Positions 1 through 5,792 of a DNA stretch of 6,110 bases are shown here, piece after piece (within the stretch, counting starts at the first letter, position 1; each line of letters opens with the position of its first letter). The stretch comes from an uncultured bacterium (GTDB lineage Bacteria; Actinomycetota; Coriobacteriia; Coriobacteriales; Atopobiaceae), in contig CAJMLD010000101.1 in NCBI GenBank assembly GCA_905214175.1, positions 1 to 6,110 of the forward strand. The letters are read 5' to 3'. The translations under genes were made by a program, and so were the position numbers. Below the pieces are notes generated by a model, which made no database searches, had not been told where the DNA came from, and saw only the letters and a list, made by a program, of their open reading frames with translations.

Positions 1-85
1 GATTGGGCCAACCAACCCTTGAAATCCGACCGGTGGAATGGACACGAGTGACTACCCTCGAGAATCACGGTACCGCGAAAGCAAC

Positions 86-628
86 CTACGCGCGGCGGCT
101 CTCGCTCGGCATGCGCACGCCATCAACAATTCGAACGATGCCGCAGTAAACAAGCGCAATCCCACAGATAACCATGGCCGTATCGGCAAAGAGGCCGGGC
201 GAGAGCAACACCAGCACGCCCAGCACAATAGCGAGAATAGCTCCAGCCTTAGCCGTACCGGCGTTCGGCATGCCCAGAGCCTGCAGGGCGTTTGCGCCAT
301 ACAGAGAGTTGAGGCCAGACACCAGGATGAAGATGCCGAGCAACACAAAGATCCACGTCACGAAGAACCCAGGGATGTTCACCAGAAGAATGCCAAAGAG
401 CAGCTCGAGGATGCCGGTGTAGAGGTCGACGGTCGAGAGAATCGCGCTCCATCGCGTGAGAGCACTTGCGAGGGAGACAACGCCCATGATGACCAGCACC
501 CACCCAACCATACTGGTAATCGTGAGCATCGCCGTGGTGGGGTTAGCGAAGAGAATCACGCCCATGGCCGCCAGCGCGACGCCGGAGACGATGGTTCCCA
601 ACTTAGTGCTTGCAAACTTGCCTTCCAT
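86..628 (-). CDS. HdeD-like DUF308 family membrane protein
   Basis: A 180-residue, strongly hydrophobic protein with about six membrane segments (roughly residues 10-28, 33-56, 68-84, 88-108, 127-144, 149-169). The repeated pattern of a glycine-rich helix, a proline turn (FANP, residues 27-30; LLSP, 141-144) and another glycine-rich helix is typical of DUF308/HdeD proteins. In E. coli HdeD is linked to acid resistance, but most family members have no defined role and none can be assigned here. The reading frame stays open upstream to 742, but ATG at 628 is chosen because a perfect GGAGG lies 6 bases before it and the upstream 38 residues look like untranslated leader. The C-terminus is short and basic (ESRRA). 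It stands apart from the ABC operon by 171 bases on the same strand, so it is probably its own transcription unit. Family call fairly sure; function unknown. Confidence 0.85.
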   Translation of the reverse strand: MEGKFASTKLGTIVSGVALAAMGVILFANPTTAMLTITSMVGWVLVIMGVVSLASALTRWSAILSTVDLYTGILELLFGILLVNIPGFFVTWIFVLLGIFILVSGLNSLYGANALQALGMPNAGTAKAGAILAIVLGVLVLLSPGLFADTAMVICGIALVYCGIVRIVDGVRMPSESRRA

Positions 629-634
629 TGCTTG

Positions 635-639
635 CCTCC
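635..639 (-). promoter_or_regulatory. Ribosome binding site fixing the DUF308 gene start
   Basis: On the minus strand the sequence reads GGAGG, then 6 bases, then ATG at 628. This perfect site selects the 180-residue protein over the longer open frame that reaches 742. Confidence 0.8.
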
Positions 640-652
640 AGACGTGCGAAAT

Positions 653-665
653 CCTGACACTCAGG
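653..665. repeat. Short inverted repeat in the leader of the DUF308 gene
   Basis: CCTGA-CAC-TCAGG is a perfect 5-base inverted repeat with a 3-base centre, 24 bases upstream of the DUF308 start codon. A weak -10-like TATTAC (671-666 on the minus strand) with a TTGGCC at short spacing (15 bases) abuts it. The repeat could be an operator or a small leader hairpin. It is short enough to be chance. Confidence 0.3.
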
Positions 666-686
666 TAATACCCATCGGACGCGTCG

Positions 687-710
687 GCCAAAACAAGAGA
701 GCGGGCGCTC
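687..710 (-). terminator. Possible weak intrinsic terminator of the ABC operon
   Basis: Between the ATPase gene and the DUF308 gene, the minus strand reads a GC-rich hairpin (GAGCG-CC-CGCTC, 710 to 699) followed directly by the T-rich TCTTGTTTTGG. Position and polarity fit a terminator for the upstream operon. The stem is short, the tract is interrupted by G, and the DUF308 promoter must lie close by. The rest of the 629-799 gap holds no gene I can support. Confidence 0.35.
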
Positions 711-799
711 CTCGCGCAACAGCGCAGAGAAGCACCCGCCAACAGGCAATGGGACTGTCACCTTAGCCCTCCATGCAAGAGCGACGCCGGGCGTAAGCG

Positions 800-1876
800 T
801 CACAGTGCGTGAACGTCGCCCCTCGTGAAGCTCACGAACGCATCGTCGCCCACCTCGTAGACCTTGTGGGTCTTGGGGTTGAAGTCCTGGATCTTGACGA
901 GGGTGTCGCCAACCATGACCTGGTAGTTCTGGTAGCTGCCCATGAAGCGGGAAAGCGTGACCCTGCAGCGCAGCACACCCTCGTCCGCAAGCGTTGCCGC
1001 CTCGGGGCGGAGCACCAGCGTGACATCGTCCCCCACGTTGTGGGACGCCACGCCATCGACCTCGACGTTATGCCCCTCAACGGCGACGATGCCGGCGTCA
1101 CCGTCCTTCTCGGCAAGCTTGCCGCGAAGGAAGTTGGACTCGCCGATGAAGTCGGCAACAAACTCGTCGACGGGGCGGTAGTAGACGGCATGCGGGTCGC
1201 CCACCTGGTCGATGATGCCGCGCTTCATGACAATGATCCTGTCGGCGATGGCCATAGCCTCGGACTGGTCGTGCGTGACGTAGACGGCCGTGATGCCCGC
1301 CTCCTGCTGGATGCGACGCACCTCGGTGCGCATCTCCACACGCAGCTTGGCGTCAAGGTTCGAGAGCGGCTCGTCGAAGAGCAGGACGGAGGGCTCGATG
1401 ACCAGCGCGCGTGCCAGGGCGACGCGCTGCTGCTGGCCGCCTGAGAGCTGGTTGGTCATGCGGTCCTCCATGCCCTCCAGACCCACCATGCCCAGGATGC
1501 GCGTGACCTTCTCGCGAATCTCCTCAGGCGGGAGCTTGCGGATCTTGAGACCGTACGCCACGTTGTCGAAGATGTTGTAGTGCGGGAGCAGGGCATAGCT
1601 CTGGAAGACCATGGCGGTATCGCGCTTGTTGGGCGTGAGGTCGTTGATGGGCTCTCCGCCCAGGTAAATCTGTCCCTCGTCCGGGCTCTCGAAGCCGGCG
1701 ATCATACGCAGGATGGTTGTCTTCCCGCAGCCGGACGGACCCAGCAGCGTCACAAACTCGCCAGGCGCAACCTCCAAGTTGGCATCGTGAACGGCGTAGA
1801 AATCTTTCTTGGTCTTGGGATCCTGGTAGATCTTGGAGATGTGCTCAAGACGCACACCCTTCTTCTCCTTGGCCAT
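800..1876 (-). CDS. ABC importer ATPase, PotA/FbpC type
   Basis: A 358-residue cytoplasmic ATPase that powers the importer encoded just upstream. All nucleotide-binding motifs are intact: Walker A GPSGCGKTT (residues 46-54), Q-loop glutamine 92 (FQSYALLPHY), signature LSGGQQQR (144-151), Walker B VLLFDEP with catalytic Glu169, D-loop SNLD (172-175) and switch His202 (YVTHDQSEA). After residue 230 a C-terminal TOBE-type beta domain follows, as in PotA, FbpC, PhnT and MalK-like subunits; length is normal for that group. The ATG at 1876 lies 3 bases after the permease stop codon, and its GGAG ribosome site (1886-1883) sits inside the last permease codons, which indicates translational coupling. 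The ATPase alone does not reveal the substrate: spermidine, iron, phosphonate and sugar-phosphate systems share this architecture. It is the last gene of the operon. Confidence 0.95.
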   Translation of the reverse strand: MAKEKKGVRLEHISKIYQDPKTKKDFYAVHDANLEVAPGEFVTLLGPSGCGKTTILRMIAGFESPDEGQIYLGGEPINDLTPNKRDTAMVFQSYALLPHYNIFDNVAYGLKIRKLPPEEIREKVTRILGMVGLEGMEDRMTNQLSGGQQQRVALARALVIEPSVLLFDEPLSNLDAKLRVEMRTEVRRIQQEAGITAVYVTHDQSEAMAIADRIIVMKRGIIDQVGDPHAVYYRPVDEFVADFIGESNFLRGKLAEKDGDAGIVAVEGHNVEVDGVASHNVGDDVTLVLRPEAATLADEGVLRCRVTLSRFMGSYQNYQVMVGDTLVKIQDFNPKTHKVYEVGDDAFVSFTRGDVHAL

Positions 1877-1879
1877 GGG

Positions 1880-3601
1880 TTACTCCCCCTCGCTCTGGGC
1901 GTTAATCTTTGCGCTGGTGCCAAAGTGCTTGATGAAGACGTTCATAAGCACGACGGCTGCGTACGTGATGATGATGAGGATCGTGGCGAAGGCGCAGGCA
2001 ATACCATAGGCGCCCTTCTCGGCGTACTCGTTGATCTGCACGGTAATCATGAGGGTCTGCGGCGTAACAAGCAGGATGACCGCCGAGATAGCCGTGATGG
2101 AGCGCACGAACGCAGTGACGAGGCCCGAGAGGAACGAGTCCTTAATAAGCGGCAGCGTAACGGTCATGAAGACCTGGAAGCTGTTGGCGCCCATGTCGTA
2201 GGCAGACTCCTCAATAGACTTGTCGATCTGGCGCAGTGCCGAGATTCCCGAGCGGGTGCCGGTGGGCAGCGACCTCACGATAAACACGATGACGAGAATG
2301 GCGGCTGTTCCGTAGAGCCCCTGCATGAAGCCACTGTGGAAGACGCCGCTCGAGAAGCCGCGAATGAAACCGACGCCCAGGACGGTGCCGGGGACGGCCA
2401 TGGCGAGCATCGAGACAAACTCGATGAACCCGCGGCCGGCGAAGCGACGCTTCACCACAAGGTACGCGATGACCATCGAGAGCAGAGCCGTGAGCGGTGC
2501 CGCTATGAGCGACAGGCCAAACGAGTCGGCAAAGGCCTCGAAGCCGTGATGGAGGGTGAAGACCTGGATAAACCACTTGGGCGTGAGCGAGTAATCATAG
2601 CCCCACGTCTTGAACAGGGCGCCAAACGGCACGCACACGTAGAGAGCCACGACGAAGACGGCGACGGCGCCGCAAAGCACGGACAGCGGGATGCGCACGG
2701 AGTTGTCGGTGATGAGCATGCGGCCGCGCGCCGCCTTGCCCGTGAGGGTGGCCGTGCTCTTACGCTCGAGCACGTACTTCTGGACAATGAACATGATGAG
2801 CGTGATGCCGAGAAGCACGCACGACATGGCCGAGGCGCCCTGCTTGTCGTAGGCGCCAGTGATCTGCAGGTAGATGGACGTTGCAAGCGTGTCGTAGGAG
2901 CCACCGATGATCATGGGGTTCGCGAAATCCGCGATCGACTCCATGAAGGAGACGAGAAACGCGTTGCCCATGCCAGGAAGGATGAGCGGCAGCGTGACAC
3001 TTGTGAATACCTTCCAACGAGAAGCGCCCATGTCGCGGGCAGCCTCCTCGAGCGAGGGGTCGATGTTTCTCAGGAGGCCCCTGAACATCATGTAGCACAC
3101 AGGGAAGAACGTGAGCGTCTGCACGAGGGCGATGCCCCAGAAGCCGTAGACGTTGTTGTCATAGATGCCCAACAGTGAGCGAGTGATGAGGCCAGCCTTG
3201 CCGAAGAGCAGAATCACCGAAAGCGACAGAACAAACGGCGGAGAGACCACAGGAAGCATGGAGACAAGCTTGTAGAGCCCGCTCATGAAGCGCGACTTGA
3301 GGTTGACGTACACCTCGACGTAGGCAAAGAGCAAGCCAATGAGCGTTGCCACAATGCCCACGAACAGCCCCAGGACAAGCGTGTTGCTGATGGCCGTCTC
3401 GAAGGACGGCATCGCCAGCACGCGCTGGAACACGGAAAGCGTGGGGCCACTCTCCCCCACCACGGCATCGACGAGCAGAATTGCCAGCGGATACAGGATG
3501 AATAGGGTCAAGAACACGATCAAGACGATGATCGTGGTGACAAGTATTGGGTCTGCCAGCAGCTTCTTTTGGTCCAGCCGAGCACTCTGACCTCGTGCCA
3601 T
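1880..3601 (-). CDS. Fused two-domain ABC importer permease, FbpB/AfuB type
   Basis: A 573-residue inner-membrane channel made of two covalently joined halves, each a binding-protein-dependent permease domain of about six helices. The half-repeat is visible from two EAA loops that dock the ATPase: EEAARDMGA (residues 185-193, followed by LPL) and EESAYDMGA (464-472, followed by LPL). The first hydrophobic segment is at about 19-46. The second half starts with a membrane segment near 303-330 after a short polar linker (residues 279-302). Fused permeases of this kind are typical of Fbp (iron), Afu (hexose phosphate) and 2-aminoethylphosphonate transporters, whereas PotB/PotC are separate proteins, so the fusion argues against a polyamine transporter. 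ATG at 3601 has GAGGAG 7 bases upstream. It lies 69 bases after the binding-protein gene, with a strong hairpin between, and 3 bases before the ATPase gene. Confidence 0.94.
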   Translation of the reverse strand: MARGQSARLDQKKLLADPILVTTIIVLIVFLTLFILYPLAILLVDAVVGESGPTLSVFQRVLAMPSFETAISNTLVLGLFVGIVATLIGLLFAYVEVYVNLKSRFMSGLYKLVSMLPVVSPPFVLSLSVILLFGKAGLITRSLLGIYDNNVYGFWGIALVQTLTFFPVCYMMFRGLLRNIDPSLEEAARDMGASRWKVFTSVTLPLILPGMGNAFLVSFMESIADFANPMIIGGSYDTLATSIYLQITGAYDKQGASAMSCVLLGITLIMFIVQKYVLERKSTATLTGKAARGRMLITDNSVRIPLSVLCGAVAVFVVALYVCVPFGALFKTWGYDYSLTPKWFIQVFTLHHGFEAFADSFGLSLIAAPLTALLSMVIAYLVVKRRFAGRGFIEFVSMLAMAVPGTVLGVGFIRGFSSGVFHSGFMQGLYGTAAILVIVFIVRSLPTGTRSGISALRQIDKSIEESAYDMGANSFQVFMTVTLPLIKDSFLSGLVTAFVRSITAISAVILLVTPQTLMITVQINEYAEKGAYGIACAFATILIIITYAAVVLMNVFIKHFGTSAKINAQSEGE

Positions 3602-3626
3602 GGCATCTCTCCTCTCGCTTTACGCA

Positions 3627-3661
3627 CTCCGCCCCAAGGCATACGTCGCCTCGGGGCGGAG
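3627..3661 (-). promoter_or_regulatory. Strong intercistronic hairpin after the binding-protein gene
   Basis: A perfect 9-base inverted repeat, CTCCGCCCC (3627-3635) and GGGGCGGAG (3653-3661), extends after one mismatch by four more pairs (AGGC/GCCT) around a 7-base loop. It fills the 69-base gap between binding-protein stop and permease start. No T tract follows on the minus strand, so it is not an ordinary intrinsic terminator. Hairpins at this position are known (for example between malE and malF) to protect the upstream message from 3' exonucleases and so raise receptor over permease. That role here is inferred from position. Confidence 0.75.
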
Positions 3662-3670
3662 GGCAGGGTG

Positions 3671-4825
3671 CTACTCGGTCTGGAAGCGGTCGTCGCCACC
3701 ACCGAGGGCGTTCATGATGTCGGAGACGTACTGTTCAGTGTTCTCCTTGGCGTCCTCGAAGTTGTAATCCATGACGTTGTTGGGGTCGAGGCCGTACTCC
3801 TCGGCGACGGCAGGCTGCTTGGCGTCGTCGATGACCAGGAACTGGTACGCGCCAACCTCCTGCGCGCGCTCGACGCACTGCGGCGAGAGAGCGTACTCGA
3901 TCCAGAGCTTGGCGGCGTTCTCGTGCTTGCAGCCCTTGAAGATGGCCGTTGCGCCAACCTCGTAGGAGGCGCCGGAGGACGGAATCACCAGGCCAATGTT
4001 GTCGTAGCCGTTGTCGACAATCTGATAGATGGCGTCATGCAGGAAGCCGATGCCGATGGTGCACTCGCCGGTACCCACGTTCTTGGACGGGCCAGAGCCG
4101 CTCTTGGTGTAGACCTGCACGTTCTTGTCCAGGTCAACAAGGTACTTGATGCCCTCGTCGTGCCCGTACTTCTGGATGACCGTGTTGAGGATGAGCTTTG
4201 CCGTACCGGCGGTGTTGTAGTTGGACATCCAGATGAGGTCCTTGTACTTCTCGTCGAGAAGGTCGGGCCAGTCCTGCGGGGCGTCGAGGCCCTTGCGCTC
4301 GAGCTCGTCCTTGTTGTAGAAGAAGCCGAGGATGCCCTTGTAGATGCCGTACCAGTTGCCATCGGCATCACGGAACTTGTCGGAGATGAGGTGGGAGGCG
4401 TTCTTGGCCTCGTAGGGCTCGAGGATGCCCTTAGTCACGGCGACGTTGTAAGGGTCGGTGGTGCCGCCAAACCAGACGTCGGCAGAGGGGTTGCCGTTCT
4501 CCTCCTCGACCTTGGACTCAACCTCGCCCGTAGAGAGGCGCTGGTAGGAGGTCTCAATGCCAAAGAGCTCCTGGAAGTGCTGCGCACAGGCAGCCACGTG
4601 CTGCTCCTCGCAGGAGCCGTAGACCACGAGCTCGCCGTCCTTCTTGGCGGCCTCGATCAAGTCGTCGCTCGCGATGCGGGACAGGTCGTCCGAACCGGAG
4701 CTGGAGCTGGTATCGGTGCCGCTGGAGCTCGACGAACCCGCGTCGCCTCCGCATGCCACAAGCCCAAGACCCGCTGCTGCAACAGCGGTTGTACCGAGGA
4801 ACTCCCTGCGAGATACGTTCTTCAT
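3671..4825 (-). CDS. Tat-exported lipoprotein, ABC importer substrate-binding protein (AfuA/FbpA/PhnS-like)
   Basis: A 384-residue receptor, first gene of the importer operon. The N-terminus carries a twin-arginine motif (SRREFLG, residues 5-11), a hydrophobic stretch and a lipobox LVAC with Cys25, followed by a Ser/Gly/Asp-rich tether (about 29-47). It is therefore predicted to be exported folded by Tat and lipid-anchored on the outer face of the membrane. The mature domain has family hallmarks: ELVVYGSCEE (65-74), ADVWFGGTTDPY (115-126), GILEPY (133-138), GFFYNKDEL (167-175) and TGECTIGIGFLHDA (252-265). This is the type 2 periplasmic-binding fold of COG1840-like proteins. At 258-266, where FbpA-type receptors have an iron-binding Tyr-Tyr pair, this protein has FLHDA, so iron is doubtful; a sugar phosphate or phosphonate is possible. 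ATG at 4825 is preferred over an in-frame TTG at 4837 because it puts the twin arginines near the start and has a GGGG-rich site about 6 bases upstream. Confidence 0.9.
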   Translation of the reverse strand: MKNVSRREFLGTTAVAAAGLGLVACGGDAGSSSSSGTDTSSSSGSDDLSRIASDDLIEAAKKDGELVVYGSCEEQHVAACAQHFQELFGIETSYQRLSTGEVESKVEEENGNPSADVWFGGTTDPYNVAVTKGILEPYEAKNASHLISDKFRDADGNWYGIYKGILGFFYNKDELERKGLDAPQDWPDLLDEKYKDLIWMSNYNTAGTAKLILNTVIQKYGHDEGIKYLVDLDKNVQVYTKSGSGPSKNVGTGECTIGIGFLHDAIYQIVDNGYDNIGLVIPSSGASYEVGATAIFKGCKHENAAKLWIEYALSPQCVERAQEVGAYQFLVIDDAKQPAVAEEYGLDPNNVMDYNFEDAKENTEQYVSDIMNALGGGDDRFQTE

Positions 4826-4840
4826 GGGACACCCCAATCC

Positions 4841-4914
4841 AACGGGCCTTCCCAGGGCCCGTTACGTTATGCCGTGGCGTACCGCGGCTCTCCCTATGCC
4901 CCCGGGCAACATAG
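4841..4914 (-). promoter_or_regulatory. Structured leader of the ABC operon (three successive hairpins)
   Basis: The 90 or so bases before the binding-protein start contain three inverted repeats in tandem: CTATG/CATAG (4894-4914) enclosing a GC-rich core, GCCG/CGGC (4871-4888), and AACGGGCC/GGCCCGTT (4841-4863; 8 perfect pairs, 7-base loop) ending about 15 bases before the start codon. None is followed by a T tract. They may stabilise the message, or act as a cis-regulatory element. I recognise no known riboswitch class. Confidence 0.45.
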
Positions 4915-4921
4915 CCTGGGT

Positions 4922-4950
4922 CTTTTATCAATCTTTACACTTCTCGCTAA
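4922..4950 (-). promoter_or_regulatory. Candidate promoter of the ABC operon
   Basis: An AT-rich island (about 4920-4975) stands out from the GC-rich surroundings. On the minus strand it offers TTAGCG (4950-4945), a 17-base spacer, and TAAAAG (4927-4922) preceded by TGA, an extended -10-like arrangement. Each hexamer matches the consensus only partly (3 of 6 and 4 of 6). Transcription from here would give a leader of about 90 bases. Confidence 0.3.
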
Positions 4951-4965
4951 TTTTTCTTACAGAAT

Positions 4966-4976
4966 TCGATTATCGA
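4966..4976. repeat. 11-base palindrome upstream of the candidate promoter
   Basis: TCGAT-T-ATCGA is a perfect palindrome 16 bases upstream of the candidate -35 of the ABC operon. Its position suits an activator or repressor site, but a palindrome of this length can arise by chance. The rest of 4977-5047, downstream of mntP, shows no convincing terminator: the only T-rich run near it is on the wrong strand for mntP. Confidence 0.25.
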
Positions 4977-5047
4977 GAGAGAGCTCGCCCCTCAGCGGCA
5001 CGACAGGGCCATGAATGGCGCTTGATTGCTCTTCTGTGGTGCGGGGG

Positions 5048-5614
5048 TTATGCCAGCAGCGCCTTGATGCCAATGCCGATAAGGACGCAGCCACCAAGGA
5101 TCTCGGCGCGGTCGCCAAGGATCGTGCCAAGCTTGCGCCCAAGCGCCAGTGCAATAACGCAGCAGATGGCGGTGGTAAGGCCAATGGCGCACACCGAGAA
5201 CGCGAGGTCAACGGCCTGCGCACGCAGAGACACACCAACAGCAAAGGCGTCAATCGCGGTGGCGACAGCCTGGACAAGCAGCGTGAGCAGGGTGAGTCTC
5301 CCCTTGGCGGGAGCCGGTTCACAGTTGCGACACGCCCGTATGGACAATACGCCCTCGCGCACCATGTTGCCGCCGATAATGCCCAGGATAACAAGGGTCA
5401 CGATACCTGCGTAGGCCTCGATGAGCGTTGCGGCAACGCCACCCAGGTAGTAGCCCACAACGGGCATGAGCGCCTGGAAGGCACCAAAGAAGACCGGCAT
5501 GAGAGCGAGCCGAGACATGCGCTCGCCCCTATAGGCAAAGGTGTTGGAGATAGTGACCGAGAATGCGTCCGCAGAGAGGGCAAGGCCAAGCACGACAATC
5601 TCAAGCAGGCTCAA
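5048..5614 (-). CDS. mntP: Manganese exporter MntP
   Basis: A 188-residue, six-helix inner-membrane protein that exports Mn2+ and protects against manganese excess. Family (formerly YebN/DUF204) signatures are present in order: ALSADAFSV (residues 12-20) with Asp16, GAFQALMP (44-51), and the second-half repeat ATAIDAFAVG (118-127) with Asp122, followed by AEILGG (170-175). The two aspartate-bearing repeats form the metal path in this family. Length matches the usual 185-195. The start is TTG at 5614, supported by a perfect AAGGAG 5 bases upstream and by correct alignment with family N-termini. A loop between the halves (about 92-105) contains an unusual Cys-X-X-Cys (RACRNCEP). It diverges from the phospholipase-like gene and lies 222 bases upstream of the ABC operon on the same strand; joint transcription is possible because no terminator is clear. 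Confidence 0.93.
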   Translation of the reverse strand: MSLLEIVVLGLALSADAFSVTISNTFAYRGERMSRLALMPVFFGAFQALMPVVGYYLGGVAATLIEAYAGIVTLVILGIIGGNMVREGVLSIRACRNCEPAPAKGRLTLLTLLVQAVATAIDAFAVGVSLRAQAVDLAFSVCAIGLTTAICCVIALALGRKLGTILGDRAEILGGCVLIGIGIKALLA

Positions 5615-5619
5615 TGTAG

Positions 5620-5625
5620 CTCCTT
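5620..5625 (-). promoter_or_regulatory. Ribosome binding site supporting the mntP TTG start
   Basis: AAGGAG reads on the minus strand 5 bases before TTG at 5614. There is no ATG or GTG in frame at a comparable distance, so the non-ATG start is well supported. Confidence 0.8.
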
Positions 5626-5646
5626 GGTGCGGACGACAGTCAAGCT

Positions 5647-5662
5647 CTTAATGTTACCTAAG
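5647..5662. promoter_or_regulatory. Possible DtxR/MntR-type metal-regulator half site upstream of mntP
   Basis: On the minus strand 5661-5648 reads TTAGGTAACATTAA, inside an imperfect palindrome with CTTA/TAAG ends. TTAGGTAA resembles the TTAGGTTA half site of DtxR/IdeR-type repressors, a family that includes MntR. The second half is poor. It lies 34 bases upstream of the mntP start codon, a sensible place for metal control, but the match is by eye only. Confidence 0.25.
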
Positions 5663-5691
5663 CAATACCAACGTAAGGTACCGTGTACGGT
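5654..5691. repeat. Cluster of short inverted repeats in the mntP/phospholipase divergent region
   Basis: TACC (5666-5669) pairs with GGTA (5677-5680) across 7 bases, and ACCGT-GT-ACGGT (5680-5691) is a perfect interrupted palindrome directly adjoining; a further TTACCT lies at 5654-5659. The arrangement could be stacked operator sites or leader hairpins of mntP. I see no strong promoter hexamers on either strand between 5615 and 5792. Confidence 0.35.
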
Positions 5692-5740
5692 GCTCCCCAA
5701 AACGTACAAGTTCGACTATCCTAAAGACTTGATTTCGTCT

Positions 5741-5750
5741 GCTCTAGAGC
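5741..5750. repeat. 10-base perfect palindrome upstream of the phospholipase-like gene
   Basis: GCTCTAGAGC is a perfect palindrome 42 bases before the start codon at 5793. It may be an operator or nothing; no second copy was seen in the window. Confidence 0.25.
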
Positions 5751-5779
5751 CGTGCCCTGCGGCCCGGCATTGCGTACCC

Positions 5780-5785
5780 GAGGAG
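5780..5785 (+). promoter_or_regulatory. Ribosome binding site of the phospholipase-like gene
   Basis: GAGGAG lies 7 bases before ATG at 5793. It is the main support, with the protein motifs, for choosing the plus strand over a 123-codon open frame on the other strand. Confidence 0.8.
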
Positions 5786-5792
5786 TTCGACC

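Noticed and set aside
1..51. Possible C-terminal tail of a plus-strand gene ending in TGA at 49-51
   Set aside because: Only 16 codons are visible and any frame could be open by chance over that length. Nothing else in 1-85 supports a gene, and no terminator for the DUF308 gene was seen there.
38..766. Open frame of 242 codons on the plus strand across the DUF308 gene
   Set aside because: Hydrophilic, His/Arg/Asp-rich shadow of a six-helix membrane protein gene on the other strand.
783..801. GACGC/GCGTC inverted repeat overlapping the ATPase stop codon as a terminator
   Set aside because: Only five base pairs with a 9-base loop and no T tract downstream on the minus strand.
1580..3178. Open frame of 532 codons on the plus strand, opposite the permease and ATPase genes
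   Set aside because: Its protein is rich in His, Asp, Arg and Glu with no domain pattern and it is antisense to two fully convincing genes. Long antisense frames are expected from GC-rich codon bias.
3569..5014. Open frame of 481 codons on the plus strand, opposite the binding-protein gene
   Set aside because: Low-complexity Val/Leu/Gly-rich shadow of the receptor gene with no recognisable domain or ribosome site.
5640..5710. yybP-ykoY manganese riboswitch upstream of mntP
   Set aside because: A GGGGAG run (on the minus strand near 5692-5697) recalls one conserved loop, but the leader is short and the remaining conserved elements and paired helices were not found by eye. A covariance-model search would settle it.
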